A DNA stretch of 64,000 nucleotides from Dyella tabacisoli (GTDB lineage: Bacteria; Pseudomonadota; Gammaproteobacteria; Xanthomonadales; Rhodanobacteraceae): contig NZ_KZ857184.1 in assembly GCF_003350925.1 (NCBI RefSeq), forward strand, positions 111,493 through 175,492, in the 5' to 3' direction. The position numbers and the translations under genes were made by a program. The notes beneath the pieces were generated by a model. That model saw only the letters and a list, made by a program, of their open reading frames with translations. It was not told the DNA's origin and did no database searches. Below are positions 41,439-51,335 of this stretch, one piece after another. Position 1 is the first letter of the stretch, and each line of letters begins with the position of its first letter.

Positions 41439-44400
41439 GGCGCCTGACGATGAAAACCTGGCTTAAACGTGCAGCTCTCGCCGTGAGCGCACTCGTACTG
41501 CTGGTGGTAGTAGCGTTGTCATGGCTGCTAGGCACCGGCTCGGGCCTGCGTTTTGCACTGGCACGTGCGCAAAGCGCCACCCATGGCGCACTGAGCGTGC
41601 AACACGCCGAGGGGCGATTGATCGGCCCCTTGCAGCTCACCGGCCTGCGCTACGCCGATGGTCAGGGGCTGGATGTAAAACTTGCCAGCGCGCAGCTTGA
41701 CCTACGAGTAGTGCCGCTGTTGCGCAAGCGGTTGCACATCGTTGACTTGCAAGTCGATGGCATCGACGTGGCACTGCCTAAGCCAGCACCCAACCAACCG
41801 CCGAGCGAAAGCAGCTTTTCGCTCAAGCCGCCGATGGATTTCGTCCTCGATCGCGCACACGTCGGCAAAGTGCGTATCGCCGAGGAAGGCAAACCCTTGT
41901 TTGTTTCCGACAGCCTGGATCTGGCCGGTCAATGGACGGCCAAAGGTCTGGAGCTGAAAAAGCTCGTGCTGCGCGCGCCGGCGGGGCATGCCGATCTCGA
42001 CGGCACGCTGGCCATCGGCGCCGACGAGCAAGGCGACGGCGCTGCCGGTTTCGCCTGGACCGTCGCCGACGTTGAATACGCCGGCAACATCGAGGCCCAT
42101 GGCGACGGCAAGCAGGTCAAGGTGGATCTCAAGCTCACTCAGCCGATGGCTGCGCAACTCGACCTCACCGTGGCGCAGAGCGGCGACTATGCCTGGACCG
42201 CCAAACTCGATGCGCCGAGCTTCAACCCCAAGCCATTGCTAGGCAGCAGCTCGCTTACGGCGCTTGCGTTTGACTTGCAAGGCAACGGTGATCGTCATGG
42301 CGGCACGCTCAATGGCCGACTCGACCTCAATAACTATCAACTCATACTGAAACCGCTGCGCGCGCATTTCAGCGATGACTTCCATACCTTGAATCTGCAG
42401 CAACTGAGCATCGGCTCGCCGCAAATCAAAGGCAGCGTGGATGCCAGCGGCATCGTGCAGCTCGGTGCACATCCGATCAGCGGCGACTTGCAAATCCAAT
42501 GGAAAGATCTCGCCCTGCCCGCCCATCTGGCCGGCCAGGACCTGCTCAGCCAGGGCAGCCTGAAAGCCCAAGGCAGCGCCGATCAATTCCACGCCGAAGG
42601 CGATGTGGATATCGGCCCACCCGGCAAGCTAGCCAAGCTCGCTCTCAACCTGGACGGCACCCCGCAGGCGATCACCCTGCACACGTTGGCGCTCAAACAA
42701 ACACAAGGCGACTTGCAAGCCACCGGCACACTCACCTTGCAACCGGCGATGGGCTGGCAACTGCAAGCCACCGCCAACAAATTCGATCCTGGCCAGTTGT
42801 TCGCCGGCTGGAGCGGCGCACTGGATTTCGACATCGCCAGCAACGGCAGCCTGCCGAAAGATCGCCCGGATGCCGTGCTCGACATCCGCAAGCTTCGCGG
42901 CAGTTTGCGCGATCGCGCGATCAGCGGCAGCGGCAAGCTGCACCTCACCCCCGACGAAGTCATTGACGGCAAACTCGAACTCGGCTCGGCCAACAGCAAG
43001 GTGCAAATCGATGCCAAGCCGGGCAGCAGCAACGACATTGGCATCACCCTGGCGGTCGCCTCGCTCGGTGACTGGTTACCCGATGCGACCGGCGCGTTGA
43101 ACGGCGAGTTCCGCGCTCGCGGCAAGCAACCCAGGCTCGCTGTGACTGGCCATCTGCAAGGCCATGCGATCCGTTACCAAGATCAGACAATCGACAGCCT
43201 GCGCTTGACCGCCGATATCCCGGACATCAGCAACCCCGGCGGCAAACTGGATCTTGAAACCAGCGGCGTCAGCGCCGGCGGCCTCGCCTTCCAAAGCATC
43301 AACTTGCGCGGCGACGGCACCGCCGCACGGCATAACCTGCAACTCAACGCGCGCGGCAACGAGCTTTCCGCCGAGCTTGCACTCAACGGCGCACTCAAAG
43401 GCTCCGCCTGGAGCGGCACGCTATCGACCTTGAACCTGGAGCCGAAGGGCCTGCCGCACTGGCGTCTGCAGCAGCCCTCCCAGCTCAATTACAACGATGC
43501 TGCGATGAGCCTGTCCGAACTGTGCCTCAGCGCGGGTACGCCGCAATTGTGTGTGGCGGCCAAACAAGACAAAGCAGGCAACCTCGATGCCAGTTATCGC
43601 TTGCGCGAGCTGCCGCTGGCTTTGCTGATGAGCGCGGCGTCCGCCCATATGCCGATGCGCGGCGATGGCGTCCTTGATGGCAGTGGCCAGATTCGCCGTA
43701 CGGCGGCAGGCGCACTCAACGGCACCGCGTCGATCATGTCCAGCCAGGGCGCTTTGACCTATATCGAACACCCCGAACGTCCCTTGATCGCCTATCGCGA
43801 TCTCGCGCTGCATGCCGAGCTGAGCCCAAGCAGCCAGCGCGCAACCTTGCGTGCCAGCCTCGGCAATGGCGGACTTTTGGACGGCCACATAGGCATGACC
43901 GGCGCGCAACAGACGCTCGATGGCCAGATCGAACTACGCCTCAATGACCTCGCCTTTATCGAATTACTCACCAGCGAAATCGCCAACGTCAAAGGCGGTA
44001 TCGATGGCAACTTCCGTCTCGGCGGCACACTTAAGCAACCGGCCATCACCGGCCAGGCGGCCGTCAACGGTTTCGCCGCCGAAGTACCGGCGGCGGGTCT
44101 CAAGCTGAGCGAAGGCAAGCTGACGCTAAGTACCAGCGATACGCAGCAATTTCTCATCAGCGGTAGCGCCCGCTCAGGCCAGGGCAGTTTGTCGATCAGT
44201 GGTCAGGCGGGCATCGGCGAAAACGCCCAGACCCAACTGACCATCAAAGGCAGCCAGTTCACCGCCGCCGATATTCCCGCCGCCAAAGTGGTGGTTTCCC
44301 CCGACCTGCTGCTCACTCAAGACAACAAGGGCACCGACGTCAGCGGCACGCTGCATCTGGATAGCGCCGACGTGGACGTGTCCAAGCTGCCCGGCGCAGG

Positions 44401-45196
44401 CGCCACAAAAGCCTCGCCCGATGTCGTGGTGCTCGATCAAAAGCAACAAGAGCAGGCCTCGAAGTTGCCGATTACCGCGCAGGTCAAAGTAGATCTTGGC
44501 GACAAGACACATCTGGTCGGCCTGGGTCTCGATGGCAAACTCAGTGGCGTACTGACGGTAAACGAGCGCCCCGGCCGTACCACCACCGGCCAGGGCCAGA
44601 TCACCGTGAACGGTATCTATAAAGCCTATGGCCAGAGCTTGCAGATCGAACAAGGCCACCTGCTGTTCGCCAGCACGCCGATCGACAACCCCGGCCTGGA
44701 TATCCGCGCGGTACGCAAGCTCAACCCCAACGCCACCATCGACGAAGGACAAAAGGTCGGCCTGTATGTATCGGGCACGGCGCAGCGGCCGGTGCTGACG
44801 GTGTTCTCTAACCCGACCATGGAGCAATCCGATGCGCTCTCTTACCTGATTACCGGCAAGCCACTGTCGCAAGTGAAAGGTGGCGAAGGCAGCATGGTCG
44901 GCGCTGCCGCGCAGGCGCTCGGCTCCGCCGCCGGCGATCTGCTCGCCAAGAGCATCGGCTCCAAAATCGGTGTGGATGACATCGGCGTCTCCACCAACGA
45001 AGCGCTCGGCGGCAGCTCCGCGTTCACTGTCGGCAAATATCTCTCGCCGCGCTTGTATCTCAGCTACGGCGTCGGCCTGTTCGAGCCCGGCCAAGTCATC
45101 ACGCTACGCTACAAGCTCAGTCATCGCTGGAACTTTGAGGCGCAGAACGCCACCGATTTCAACCGTGCCAGCCTGAATTACCGCTACGAAAAATAG
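41435..45196 (+). CDS. tamB: TamB, inner-membrane-anchored translocation and assembly module
   Basis: A 1253-residue protein with one N-terminal TM (AALAVSALVLLVVVALSWLL) and a long beta-helix of repeated strands in the periplasm. The C-terminal DUF490 region is clear: RTTTGQGQITVNGIYKAYG, QSLQIEQGHLLFASTPIDNP, GLDIRAVRKLN, QSDALSYLITGKPLS and a last segment with SFNRASLNYRYEK. TamB forms a lipid-carrying bridge between membranes together with TamA and paralogues. Two starts are possible, 41435 (MRRLTMKT) or 41450; I use the coupled ATG at 41435. Confidence 0.92.
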   Translation: MRRLTMKTWLKRAALAVSALVLLVVVALSWLLGTGSGLRFALARAQSATHGALSVQHAEGRLIGPLQLTGLRYADGQGLDVKLASAQLDLRVVPLLRKRLHIVDLQVDGIDVALPKPAPNQPPSESSFSLKPPMDFVLDRAHVGKVRIAEEGKPLFVSDSLDLAGQWTAKGLELKKLVLRAPAGHADLDGTLAIGADEQGDGAAGFAWTVADVEYAGNIEAHGDGKQVKVDLKLTQPMAAQLDLTVAQSGDYAWTAKLDAPSFNPKPLLGSSSLTALAFDLQGNGDRHGGTLNGRLDLNNYQLILKPLRAHFSDDFHTLNLQQLSIGSPQIKGSVDASGIVQLGAHPISGDLQIQWKDLALPAHLAGQDLLSQGSLKAQGSADQFHAEGDVDIGPPGKLAKLALNLDGTPQAITLHTLALKQTQGDLQATGTLTLQPAMGWQLQATANKFDPGQLFAGWSGALDFDIASNGSLPKDRPDAVLDIRKLRGSLRDRAISGSGKLHLTPDEVIDGKLELGSANSKVQIDAKPGSSNDIGITLAVASLGDWLPDATGALNGEFRARGKQPRLAVTGHLQGHAIRYQDQTIDSLRLTADIPDISNPGGKLDLETSGVSAGGLAFQSINLRGDGTAARHNLQLNARGNELSAELALNGALKGSAWSGTLSTLNLEPKGLPHWRLQQPSQLNYNDAAMSLSELCLSAGTPQLCVAAKQDKAGNLDASYRLRELPLALLMSAASAHMPMRGDGVLDGSGQIRRTAAGALNGTASIMSSQGALTYIEHPERPLIAYRDLALHAELSPSSQRATLRASLGNGGLLDGHIGMTGAQQTLDGQIELRLNDLAFIELLTSEIANVKGGIDGNFRLGGTLKQPAITGQAAVNGFAAEVPAAGLKLSEGKLTLSTSDTQQFLISGSARSGQGSLSISGQAGIGENAQTQLTIKGSQFTAADIPAAKVVVSPDLLLTQDNKGTDVSGTLHLDSADVDVSKLPGAGATKASPDVVVLDQKQQEQASKLPITAQVKVDLGDKTHLVGLGLDGKLSGVLTVNERPGRTTTGQGQITVNGIYKAYGQSLQIEQGHLLFASTPIDNPGLDIRAVRKLNPNATIDEGQKVGLYVSGTAQRPVLTVFSNPTMEQSDALSYLITGKPLSQVKGGEGSMVGAAAQALGSAAGDLLAKSIGSKIGVDDIGVSTNEALGGSSAFTVGKYLSPRLYLSYGVGLFEPGQVITLRYKLSHRWNFEAQNATDFNRASLNYRYEK

Positions 45197-45247
45197 GCCA
45201 GGAGAATGGGCCTGGAGAATAGGCCCGAAGAATAGGCTTGAAGAAAT

Positions 45248-45270
45248 GGGAGCGCAGCCTGTGCGCTCCC
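45248..45270. terminator. Stem-loop between tamB and the DUF5329 gene
   Basis: GGGAGCGCAG and TGCGCTCCC form a stem with a short loop between convergent genes; the plus-strand side continues GGAATCTTT. A weak bidirectional terminator is likely. Confidence 0.45.
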
Positions 45271-45286
45271 GGAATCTTTCCATTCT

Positions 45287-45700
45287 TTACGGCGTGGCCT
45301 GCTGGCGCATCCTGCGCAACTCCTCTCGCAGCCAATCAGCAGAAGCTTGTTCGCGACCATCGCAGCGCACCTTGTACGGCTCGCCGCTCATGCTGCTGGC
45401 GCTAGCCGCCCGTGCAATGAAATCTTCGGCGGAATCGATCTGCTGTTTTCGCTGCAGATAATTGAACTTGCTTTTCAGGTGATCTTGCGCACGCTTGGCA
45501 TCGTAGTCACTGCCGTTACGGATAAAGGTGCAGTTGCTGCTGCCGACGAAGGTGAGCAAGGCAGCGACTTCTTTCTGCCCTTGCTCATCGAGTGCGGCAA
45601 ACGCCGGCGCACTCAGCGCGAACAAGGCTATCGCCGCGATGAAGCTGCGCCGGGCCGTAACAAAAAAAACCATACTTGCCGCACTCCGTTCAAATGTCAT
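45287..45700 (-). CDS. DUF5329 family exported protein
   Basis: A 137-residue protein with a signal peptide (RRSFIAAIALFALSAPAFA). The mature domain carries the DUF5329 pattern: EVAALLTFVGSSNCTFIRNG, DAKRAQDHLKSKFNYLQRKQ, DSAEDFIARAASASSMSGEP, YKVRCDGREQASADWLREEL with two Cys that could pair. Function unknown; the family is common in Gammaproteobacteria. The start at ATG 45700 lies directly before the hydrophobic segment; an ATG about 10 codons further in is also plausible. Confidence 0.82.
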   Translation of the reverse strand: MTFERSAASMVFFVTARRSFIAAIALFALSAPAFAALDEQGQKEVAALLTFVGSSNCTFIRNGSDYDAKRAQDHLKSKFNYLQRKQQIDSAEDFIARAASASSMSGEPYKVRCDGREQASADWLREELRRMRQQATP

Positions 45701-45823
45701 GGTTTCATGTCCCCAAGGATGCTCTGATCTATTGGGCGTAGGCATGCTAGCCCATTGGTCATGCTCACAAGCCCCCAAGCTAGAGCTATCGTGATCGCCT
45801 CTTAACGTATGAGGGTAGCGGTG

Positions 45824-47908
45824 ATGCAGCGATTTCGATGGATTCTTACGGCAGCCGTGCTTGGCAGCGCCACGACCCTGGCCGCGGCAGATGCCCCCAA
45901 GCCAGCTCCCGCCTCCGCACCGACCAAGACCAACCCATCCGGGGTGGATCTGGCCGGGATCGATAAGGCGATCAAACCGGGCGACAATTTCGACGGTTAC
46001 GCCAATGGTCAGTGGCGCAAGACGGCGGTGATTCCGGCGGATCGCTCCAGCACCGGCATCTTTCTGCAGGTGTTTCAAACCATCGAAAAGCGCAATGCCG
46101 AGCTGATCCGCGATGCCGGCAAGGGCAATCCCGCAGCCGGCACCCCGGCACGCAAGATCGCCGATTACTACGCCGCCTATATGGATGAGGCGACGATTCA
46201 GAAGCGCGGCATCGACCCGCTCAAGCCGGAGCTGAACAAGATCGATGCCATCAAGACGCCAGCCGATCTGGCGCGCGTATTAGGCGGCGGGCTGCGTGCC
46301 GACGTCGATCCGGTCAATGCGACCAACTTCAACACCGAGCACTTGTTTGGCCTGTTTGTCACGCAGGGCTTGGAAGATCCTTCGCACAACGTCGCGTATC
46401 TGCTGCAAGGCGGCCTGGGCATGCCCAGCCGCGATTACTACATCGGCGCCGACAAGGAGATGGTCGCGATTCGCAGCCAGTATCAGACCTATATCGCGGC
46501 GCAACTCAAGCTCGCCGGTATCGCCGATGCCGAAGCGAAAGCCAAGGCAATCTTTGCGCTGGAGACGAAGATCGCCCAGGCCCAATTAAGCTTGACCGAC
46601 AGCGAAGACGTGCATAAGGCGAACAATCCCTGGCCGGTAACAGCCTTCGCCAAGAATGCGCCAGGGCTCGATTGGGCCAGCTACTTCGACGCCGCCGGAC
46701 TGAGCAAGCAGAAACAGATCGTGGCCTGGCAGCCCGATGCCATTCGCAAACTGTCCGCATTGGTATCCAGCGAGCCATTGCAAACCTGGAAGGATTACCT
46801 CGCTTTTCACGCGATCAATCACAGCGCCGGCCTGCTGCCCAAGGCCTATGCCGATCTCAGCTTCGGCTTCTATGGGCACGCCTTGCAGGGCACGCCCAAG
46901 CAGCGTGATCGTTGGAAGCGCGGCGTCGGCTTGACCAACAACGACCTGGGCGATGCCGTCGGCCAGCTCTATGTGAAGAGTTATTTTCCGGCTTCGTCCA
47001 AGCAACAAGTGCAGCAGATGGTCAGCAACATCAACGCGGCCTTCGCCGAACATGTCGACACGCTTGACTGGATGACTGCCGCGACCAAAAAGAAGGCCAA
47101 AGAGAAAATCGAAACGCTGAAGGTCGGCGTGGGCTACCCCGAGACCTGGCGCGACTACAGCTCGCTCGACATTCGTCAGGACGATGCGCTCGGCAACCAC
47201 CTGCGCGCCGAAGCGCACGAGTACCAGCATCAACTAGCCAAGCTCGACCAGGCGGTCGATCGCGGCGAGTGGTGGATGACCCCGCAGACAGTGAACGCGG
47301 TCAACCTGCCGTTGCAAAACGCGCTTAACTTCCCCGCGGCGATTCTCGAAGCACCGTTCTTCGATCCCAAGGCCGATGCCGCCGCCAACTATGGCTCCAT
47401 CGGCGCGGTCATCGGTCATGAAATCAGCCACAGCTTCGACAACACCGGCGCCGAATTCGACGCTCAGGGTCGCCTGGCCAACTGGTGGACGCCGGAGGAT
47501 CAGGCACACTTCAAGGCAGCCGGCCAGCGTCTGGTCGAACAGTACAACGCTTATGAGCCGCTGCCGGGGCTGCACGTCAACGGCCAGCAGACACTGGGCG
47601 AAAACATCGCCGACGTCTCCGGCCTGGCGATTGCCTATGCCGCTTATCACAAGTCGTTGAATGGCAAACCCGCGCCGGTACTCGATGGCTTGACCGGCGA
47701 CCAGCGCTTCTTCCTCGCCTTCGCGCAGTCGTGGCGCACCAAGACCCGCGACGCCGCCTTGCGTCAGCAGCTAGTGGCCGATGGGCATGCGCCGGGCGAG
47801 TTCCGCGCGCAGACCGTGCGCAATATCGACGCCTGGCATGAGTCGTTTACGCCGAAGGCAGGCGAAAAGCTTTATCTGGACCCCAAGGCGCGCGTGAAGA
47901 TCTGGTGA
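45824..47908 (+). CDS. M13 family metallopeptidase (neprilysin/PepO-like), exported
   Basis: A 694-residue zinc endopeptidase that cleaves small peptides. It has a signal peptide (WILTAAVLGSATTLAAADA), then the M13 N-terminal region (NGQWRKTAVIPADRSSTGIF) and the catalytic part: His532-Glu533-xx-His536 in GHEISHSFDNTGAEFD, the third zinc ligand Glu593 in LGENIADVSGL, and the C-terminal substrate region VRNIDAWHESFT. All essential residues are present. I chose ATG 45824 (GAGG upstream); an ATG at 45809 adds five residues. Confidence 0.92.
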   Translation: MQRFRWILTAAVLGSATTLAAADAPKPAPASAPTKTNPSGVDLAGIDKAIKPGDNFDGYANGQWRKTAVIPADRSSTGIFLQVFQTIEKRNAELIRDAGKGNPAAGTPARKIADYYAAYMDEATIQKRGIDPLKPELNKIDAIKTPADLARVLGGGLRADVDPVNATNFNTEHLFGLFVTQGLEDPSHNVAYLLQGGLGMPSRDYYIGADKEMVAIRSQYQTYIAAQLKLAGIADAEAKAKAIFALETKIAQAQLSLTDSEDVHKANNPWPVTAFAKNAPGLDWASYFDAAGLSKQKQIVAWQPDAIRKLSALVSSEPLQTWKDYLAFHAINHSAGLLPKAYADLSFGFYGHALQGTPKQRDRWKRGVGLTNNDLGDAVGQLYVKSYFPASSKQQVQQMVSNINAAFAEHVDTLDWMTAATKKKAKEKIETLKVGVGYPETWRDYSSLDIRQDDALGNHLRAEAHEYQHQLAKLDQAVDRGEWWMTPQTVNAVNLPLQNALNFPAAILEAPFFDPKADAAANYGSIGAVIGHEISHSFDNTGAEFDAQGRLANWWTPEDQAHFKAAGQRLVEQYNAYEPLPGLHVNGQQTLGENIADVSGLAIAYAAYHKSLNGKPAPVLDGLTGDQRFFLAFAQSWRTKTRDAALRQQLVADGHAPGEFRAQTVRNIDAWHESFTPKAGEKLYLDPKARVKIW

Positions 47909-47983
47909 TAACGGGACACCGCCGTGCCGCGTGCTAACGTTGCCCGCGCACGGCGGCCGTGTCGGCCGTCTAGGGAGTCCACC

Positions 47984-48472
47984 ATGTCCGCAAAACTCTT
48001 GCTGCCTGCCCTCTTGCTCAGTACCGCTTTCGCCGCCCATGCACAGCAGGCGGCGAAAGCAACCGCTCCGCCCCAGGCAACCAACACGCCGACGCCTGAA
48101 CAACAGGCTCAACTGGCCAAGCAGAATCAGCAAATGGCTCAGGCCGCGACTCAGGTGGCGCAGCAGATCGATCAGAACAAAGCGGGCGACATATGGGATG
48201 GCGCATCCACCATCGCCAAGACAGTCGCCACCAGAGACGCATTCATCAAACAGACGGCGGCAGATCGCAAGACGCTAGGCACCGTAAAGACACGCACCGT
48301 TGTGGCAGTGACCCGCAGCCAGTCGAACGGCCAGAAGATCCCGGCCGGGGTCTATATCAATGTGGTCTTTGCCACGGAGTTCTCCAACGCGACCCAACCC
48401 GTGCGCGAGCTGATCTCGTTCCATCTCGATGGCGACAACACCTGGCGGCTTGCCGGTTATACGTTGCATTGA
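47984..48472 (+). CDS. DUF4019 family exported protein
   Basis: A 162-residue protein with a signal peptide (LLLPALLLSTAFAAHAQ). A Gln/Ala-rich linker is followed by DUF4019-like sequence: DIWDGASTIAKTVATRDAFI, DRKTLGTVKTRTVVAVTRSQ, IPAGVYINVVFATEFSN, RELISFHLDGDNTWRLAGYT. Function unknown; relatives are often periplasmic. The ATG at 47984 has AGGGAG upstream. It lies 75 bases after the M13 peptidase on the same strand and may be co-transcribed. Confidence 0.82.
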   Translation: MSAKLLLPALLLSTAFAAHAQQAAKATAPPQATNTPTPEQQAQLAKQNQQMAQAATQVAQQIDQNKAGDIWDGASTIAKTVATRDAFIKQTAADRKTLGTVKTRTVVAVTRSQSNGQKIPAGVYINVVFATEFSNATQPVRELISFHLDGDNTWRLAGYTLH

Positions 48473-48562
48473 CGGCGCCACGACAGGCGGACATCGTCAA
48501 CCGCTGCGCCGGCACCGTAGACGCGCCGGCCATCGGAGATGTCGCCCGCAGCACTGGATACG

Positions 48563-49921
48563 TCAGCCGATACCCAGCCCTTCGATACCGGAGATCGCCT
48601 GCCCGTCGAAACCGGCCATCTCGGCGAAGCGGCGACCGCGCTCGGTGAAATCGTGGAATTGGTCGAAACTCGGTGCACCGGGCGATAGCAGCACATAGCC
48701 ACCGACCGGTGTGATTTCACGCGCCTTGGCTACGGCGGCGGATAAATCGGCCACCTGTTCAAAAATGCAGTTCAGCGGCTCCGCTTGCAGTGCCGCCGTC
48801 AGGCGAACGCTATTTGCACCTTGCACGACCATGGCATGCGGCGGATGTCGTCGTATCGCTGCGGCGACATCCGACCAATCCACACCGCGATCATGGCCGC
48901 CCAGAATCATGGTGACCGCCTGGCCTTGCAGGCTCATCAGCGCGGCTAACGTAGCCTGTGGCGTGGTGCCGATGGAGTCGTTGATCCAGCACAGGCCATC
49001 GCGCTCGCCCAATGGCTGCAGCCGATGCGGTAAAGGGTGGAAGCTGGCCAGTGCCGGCGCGGCCTTGATGGCATCGAAGCCCATCACTTCGAGCGCGGTC
49101 AGCGCGGCGCAGGCATTGAGTGCGTTGTGCTCACCGGGAACCGGCAGCCGAGTAGCCGCGAACACGTTGACCTCGGCACGGCAAATAAAACCATCGCGCA
49201 CGTGCCAGCCCTGCGGCTGACCGAACAGCAAGCGCTGCGGGTGGTTGGAGGTTTTGTCCAATAACGTGGTTTGCAGGCCATTCACCAGCAGGCGTTGCGC
49301 GGCATCGGCGAGTTTGAGCTTGTCGGCTACGTAGCGCTCGCGCGAGCCGTGCCAATCCAGATGCTCTTCGTACAAGCTGGTGACGATGCCGAGCGCCAGC
49401 GGCCCGGCTTCGCCGGTCTGAAAGCTGGATAACTCGATAACCCACAACTCGGCGGATTGGCCGTCCAGCTCAAGCAAGGGCATGCCGATATTGCCGGCCA
49501 ACGCCGTGCGTATACCCAAGGACCGCGCCAGATGCGCCAGCAAGGCGGTGGTGGTGCTTTTGCCCTTAGTGCCGGTTATCGCCACAACGTCGGCTGACGG
49601 GTTCTCGGCAAACCATAGCGCGGTACCGGAAGTCACTTGCAGCCCGGCCTCGCGCGCAGCCAGCAGCGCAGGTTTGTAAGCGGAGACACCGGGGGATTTC
49701 ACGACGACGTCGAACGCGGCCAGTGCGATCGCGTCGGGCTCGTGCCCATGCACGCTGAGCGCGGCGTCGAAAGCCTGCGCGGATGCCACTTCGCCTTCGC
49801 TGCAGAACAGCGTCAGAGGCAACTGCGGCAACCGCTTGCGCAGCGCCTTGATCGCCGCTTGCCCTTCGCGACCGAAGCCCCAGATGGCGACGCGTTTGTC
49901 GGCCAGATCAGCGATGCGCAT
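48563..49921 (-). CDS. murD2: UDP-N-acetylmuramoyl-L-alanine--L-glutamate ligase, MurD2
   Basis: A 452-residue Mur ligase. N-terminal Rossmann KRVAIWGFGREGQ; ATP-binding P-loop ITGTKGKSTTTALLAHLARS (about 118); NDSIGTTPQATLAALMSL in the central domain; and the C-terminal domain (LLSPGAPSFDQFHDFTERGR). By sequence alone it could be MurD; the adjacent murL (19 bp away, same strand) points to the MurD2 type, which adds L-Glu and needs MurL to epimerise the product to D-Glu, as shown in Xanthomonas oryzae. A normal murD would be expected in the dcw cluster elsewhere, but I cannot confirm that here. Confidence 0.87.
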   Translation of the reverse strand: MRIADLADKRVAIWGFGREGQAAIKALRKRLPQLPLTLFCSEGEVASAQAFDAALSVHGHEPDAIALAAFDVVVKSPGVSAYKPALLAAREAGLQVTSGTALWFAENPSADVVAITGTKGKSTTTALLAHLARSLGIRTALAGNIGMPLLELDGQSAELWVIELSSFQTGEAGPLALGIVTSLYEEHLDWHGSRERYVADKLKLADAAQRLLVNGLQTTLLDKTSNHPQRLLFGQPQGWHVRDGFICRAEVNVFAATRLPVPGEHNALNACAALTALEVMGFDAIKAAPALASFHPLPHRLQPLGERDGLCWINDSIGTTPQATLAALMSLQGQAVTMILGGHDRGVDWSDVAAAIRRHPPHAMVVQGANSVRLTAALQAEPLNCIFEQVADLSAAVAKAREITPVGGYVLLSPGAPSFDQFHDFTERGRRFAEMAGFDGQAISGIEGLGIG

Positions 49922-49939
49922 GAATAACCTTTCGATCGA

Positions 49940-51283
49940 TCAATCGAATACGGCCAGCGCAGGCAACAGCCGCGCGGGGATGCGTTGCTCACCAGCGGGC
50001 TCAAGCCATGGCTCTAAAGCCAATTGAGCGACATCGAGCTGCGGCAGAATTTCACTGCGGAAGCGCGCTACCAGGGCGTCCTCCTGCCACTCCGGGCGCT
50101 GGCTCAAGGCATACAAGGCAGCACGTGCCTCAGCCCCTTCGCCTACACACTCGAACGGTTTGTGGTCTTGGTATTCCAGCAGCGCATCGAAGCCGGCGGC
50201 CAGGCTTTCATCGTCGAGCAGGTTACGGCCGAAAATGGAAAGCAGGCGCGGCTTGGGCAAAAACGGCGCCAAGGCAAGAAACACGAAATGGCACTTCGGG
50301 CATTGCCCGCACCAGCGATCGGCCGGCTTGGGGCCCAGCAGTTTGAAGTTGCGATTACAGCTAGAGAACACATCGAAATACGGTGTGAGCTTGGCGAAAG
50401 CGCGCGTCACCGCCAACTCGGAATACGGCCGCAGCAGCGAACAGTAATCGAGATCGGCAGCCACGTGGCTGTGCAGCCAGTCGCTCAACAACTGCTCGAA
50501 GGCGTAACCCTTGCTCCATTGGTGATTCACTTGCTGGCCTTCGTACTCCAGCGTAGCCACCGAGGCGGAGCGTTCGTTGGCGAAAGCGATGCTGTCGTAT
50601 CCGTAGAGAATCGCCGCCAGCGAAAGAATCGCCGAATTCACTGCCGTTACCGGAATATGCCCGTTCCACGCGCCCAGCCGATTCAACTCGAATAATCCGG
50701 GCGCCAACTCGCGCTGGATATTGAGCGTGGGCAAACCCGTACGCTCGGCACAGGCGGCGATCAAGGCGGAATTGCCGATCCATACGGCGGTGGCTTCGCC
50801 GGCGATCGACTTGACCGCCTCTACCGCCACCAGCGAATCCTTGCCGCCGCCGATCGGCACCAGCGTGCGTTGCGGCAGGCCCAACTTTCCGGCGACCGGT
50901 TTGGCATGGCCGCCGCGTGGAAATGCGATGCGTCCACGCAGATCCAACCCGTTGCGATACGCGAACTCGGCCAGCCCATGCAGATACAAGGCATCGAGCA
51001 AATCGGCCGTACTGTCGTCCAGCAGCTCGCCGCTCACTTCGATTTTCGGCGGCACCCCGGCCTTGTAGTAGCTGACACCGGCAATCAGATGCAGCAAGCG
51101 CAGCGCAGCGTTGAAGGCGTCCACATGCGTGGCCGGTAGCGTCGGCGCATGCGGAAAACGCACGCGCTCGATCAGCTCCTCGCCATCATCGAAGGCATAG
51201 ACCAACTCGGCCACGCCATCGGCATAGCTTGAGCGTACAAAACGGAATACCTGGGTCAGACGCGGTTGGATCACATTGCTCAC
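49940..51283 (-). CDS. murL: UDP-N-acetylmuramoyl-L-alanyl-L-glutamate epimerase, MurL
   Basis: A 447-residue protein whose sequence matches the family I know as MurL. Visible motifs: VPIGGGKDSLVAVEAVKSIA (ATP-pyrophosphatase-like PP-loop GGGKDS), FANERSASVATLEYEGQQVN, HQWSKGYAFEQLLSDW, FSSCNRNFKLLG and WCGQCPKCHFVFL with Cys pairs (CxxC) perhaps binding metal. The PP-loop suggests that ATP activates the substrate carboxyl before epimerisation (adenylation has been reported for MurL). It replaces the need for glutamate racemase in cell-wall D-Glu supply. The start is GTG 51283. murD2 follows closely on the same strand. Confidence 0.86.
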   Translation of the reverse strand: MSNVIQPRLTQVFRFVRSSYADGVAELVYAFDDGEELIERVRFPHAPTLPATHVDAFNAALRLLHLIAGVSYYKAGVPPKIEVSGELLDDSTADLLDALYLHGLAEFAYRNGLDLRGRIAFPRGGHAKPVAGKLGLPQRTLVPIGGGKDSLVAVEAVKSIAGEATAVWIGNSALIAACAERTGLPTLNIQRELAPGLFELNRLGAWNGHIPVTAVNSAILSLAAILYGYDSIAFANERSASVATLEYEGQQVNHQWSKGYAFEQLLSDWLHSHVAADLDYCSLLRPYSELAVTRAFAKLTPYFDVFSSCNRNFKLLGPKPADRWCGQCPKCHFVFLALAPFLPKPRLLSIFGRNLLDDESLAAGFDALLEYQDHKPFECVGEGAEARAALYALSQRPEWQEDALVARFRSEILPQLDVAQLALEPWLEPAGEQRIPARLLPALAVFD

Positions 51284-51307
51284 TCTTTAAGTCTGTATCG
51301 CCCTACT

Positions 51308-51329
51308 CCCTCCCCTTATTCGGGGAGGA
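51308..51329 (-). terminator. C/G hairpin between the lysC-lysA fusion and murL
   Basis: CCTCCCC and GGGGAGG pair around a short TTATT-type loop just past the fusion gene's stop codon. It resembles the hairpins at 2.0, 14.8 and 59.6 kb. There is no strong U-tract. Confidence 0.35.
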
Positions 51330-51335
51330 AGACGC

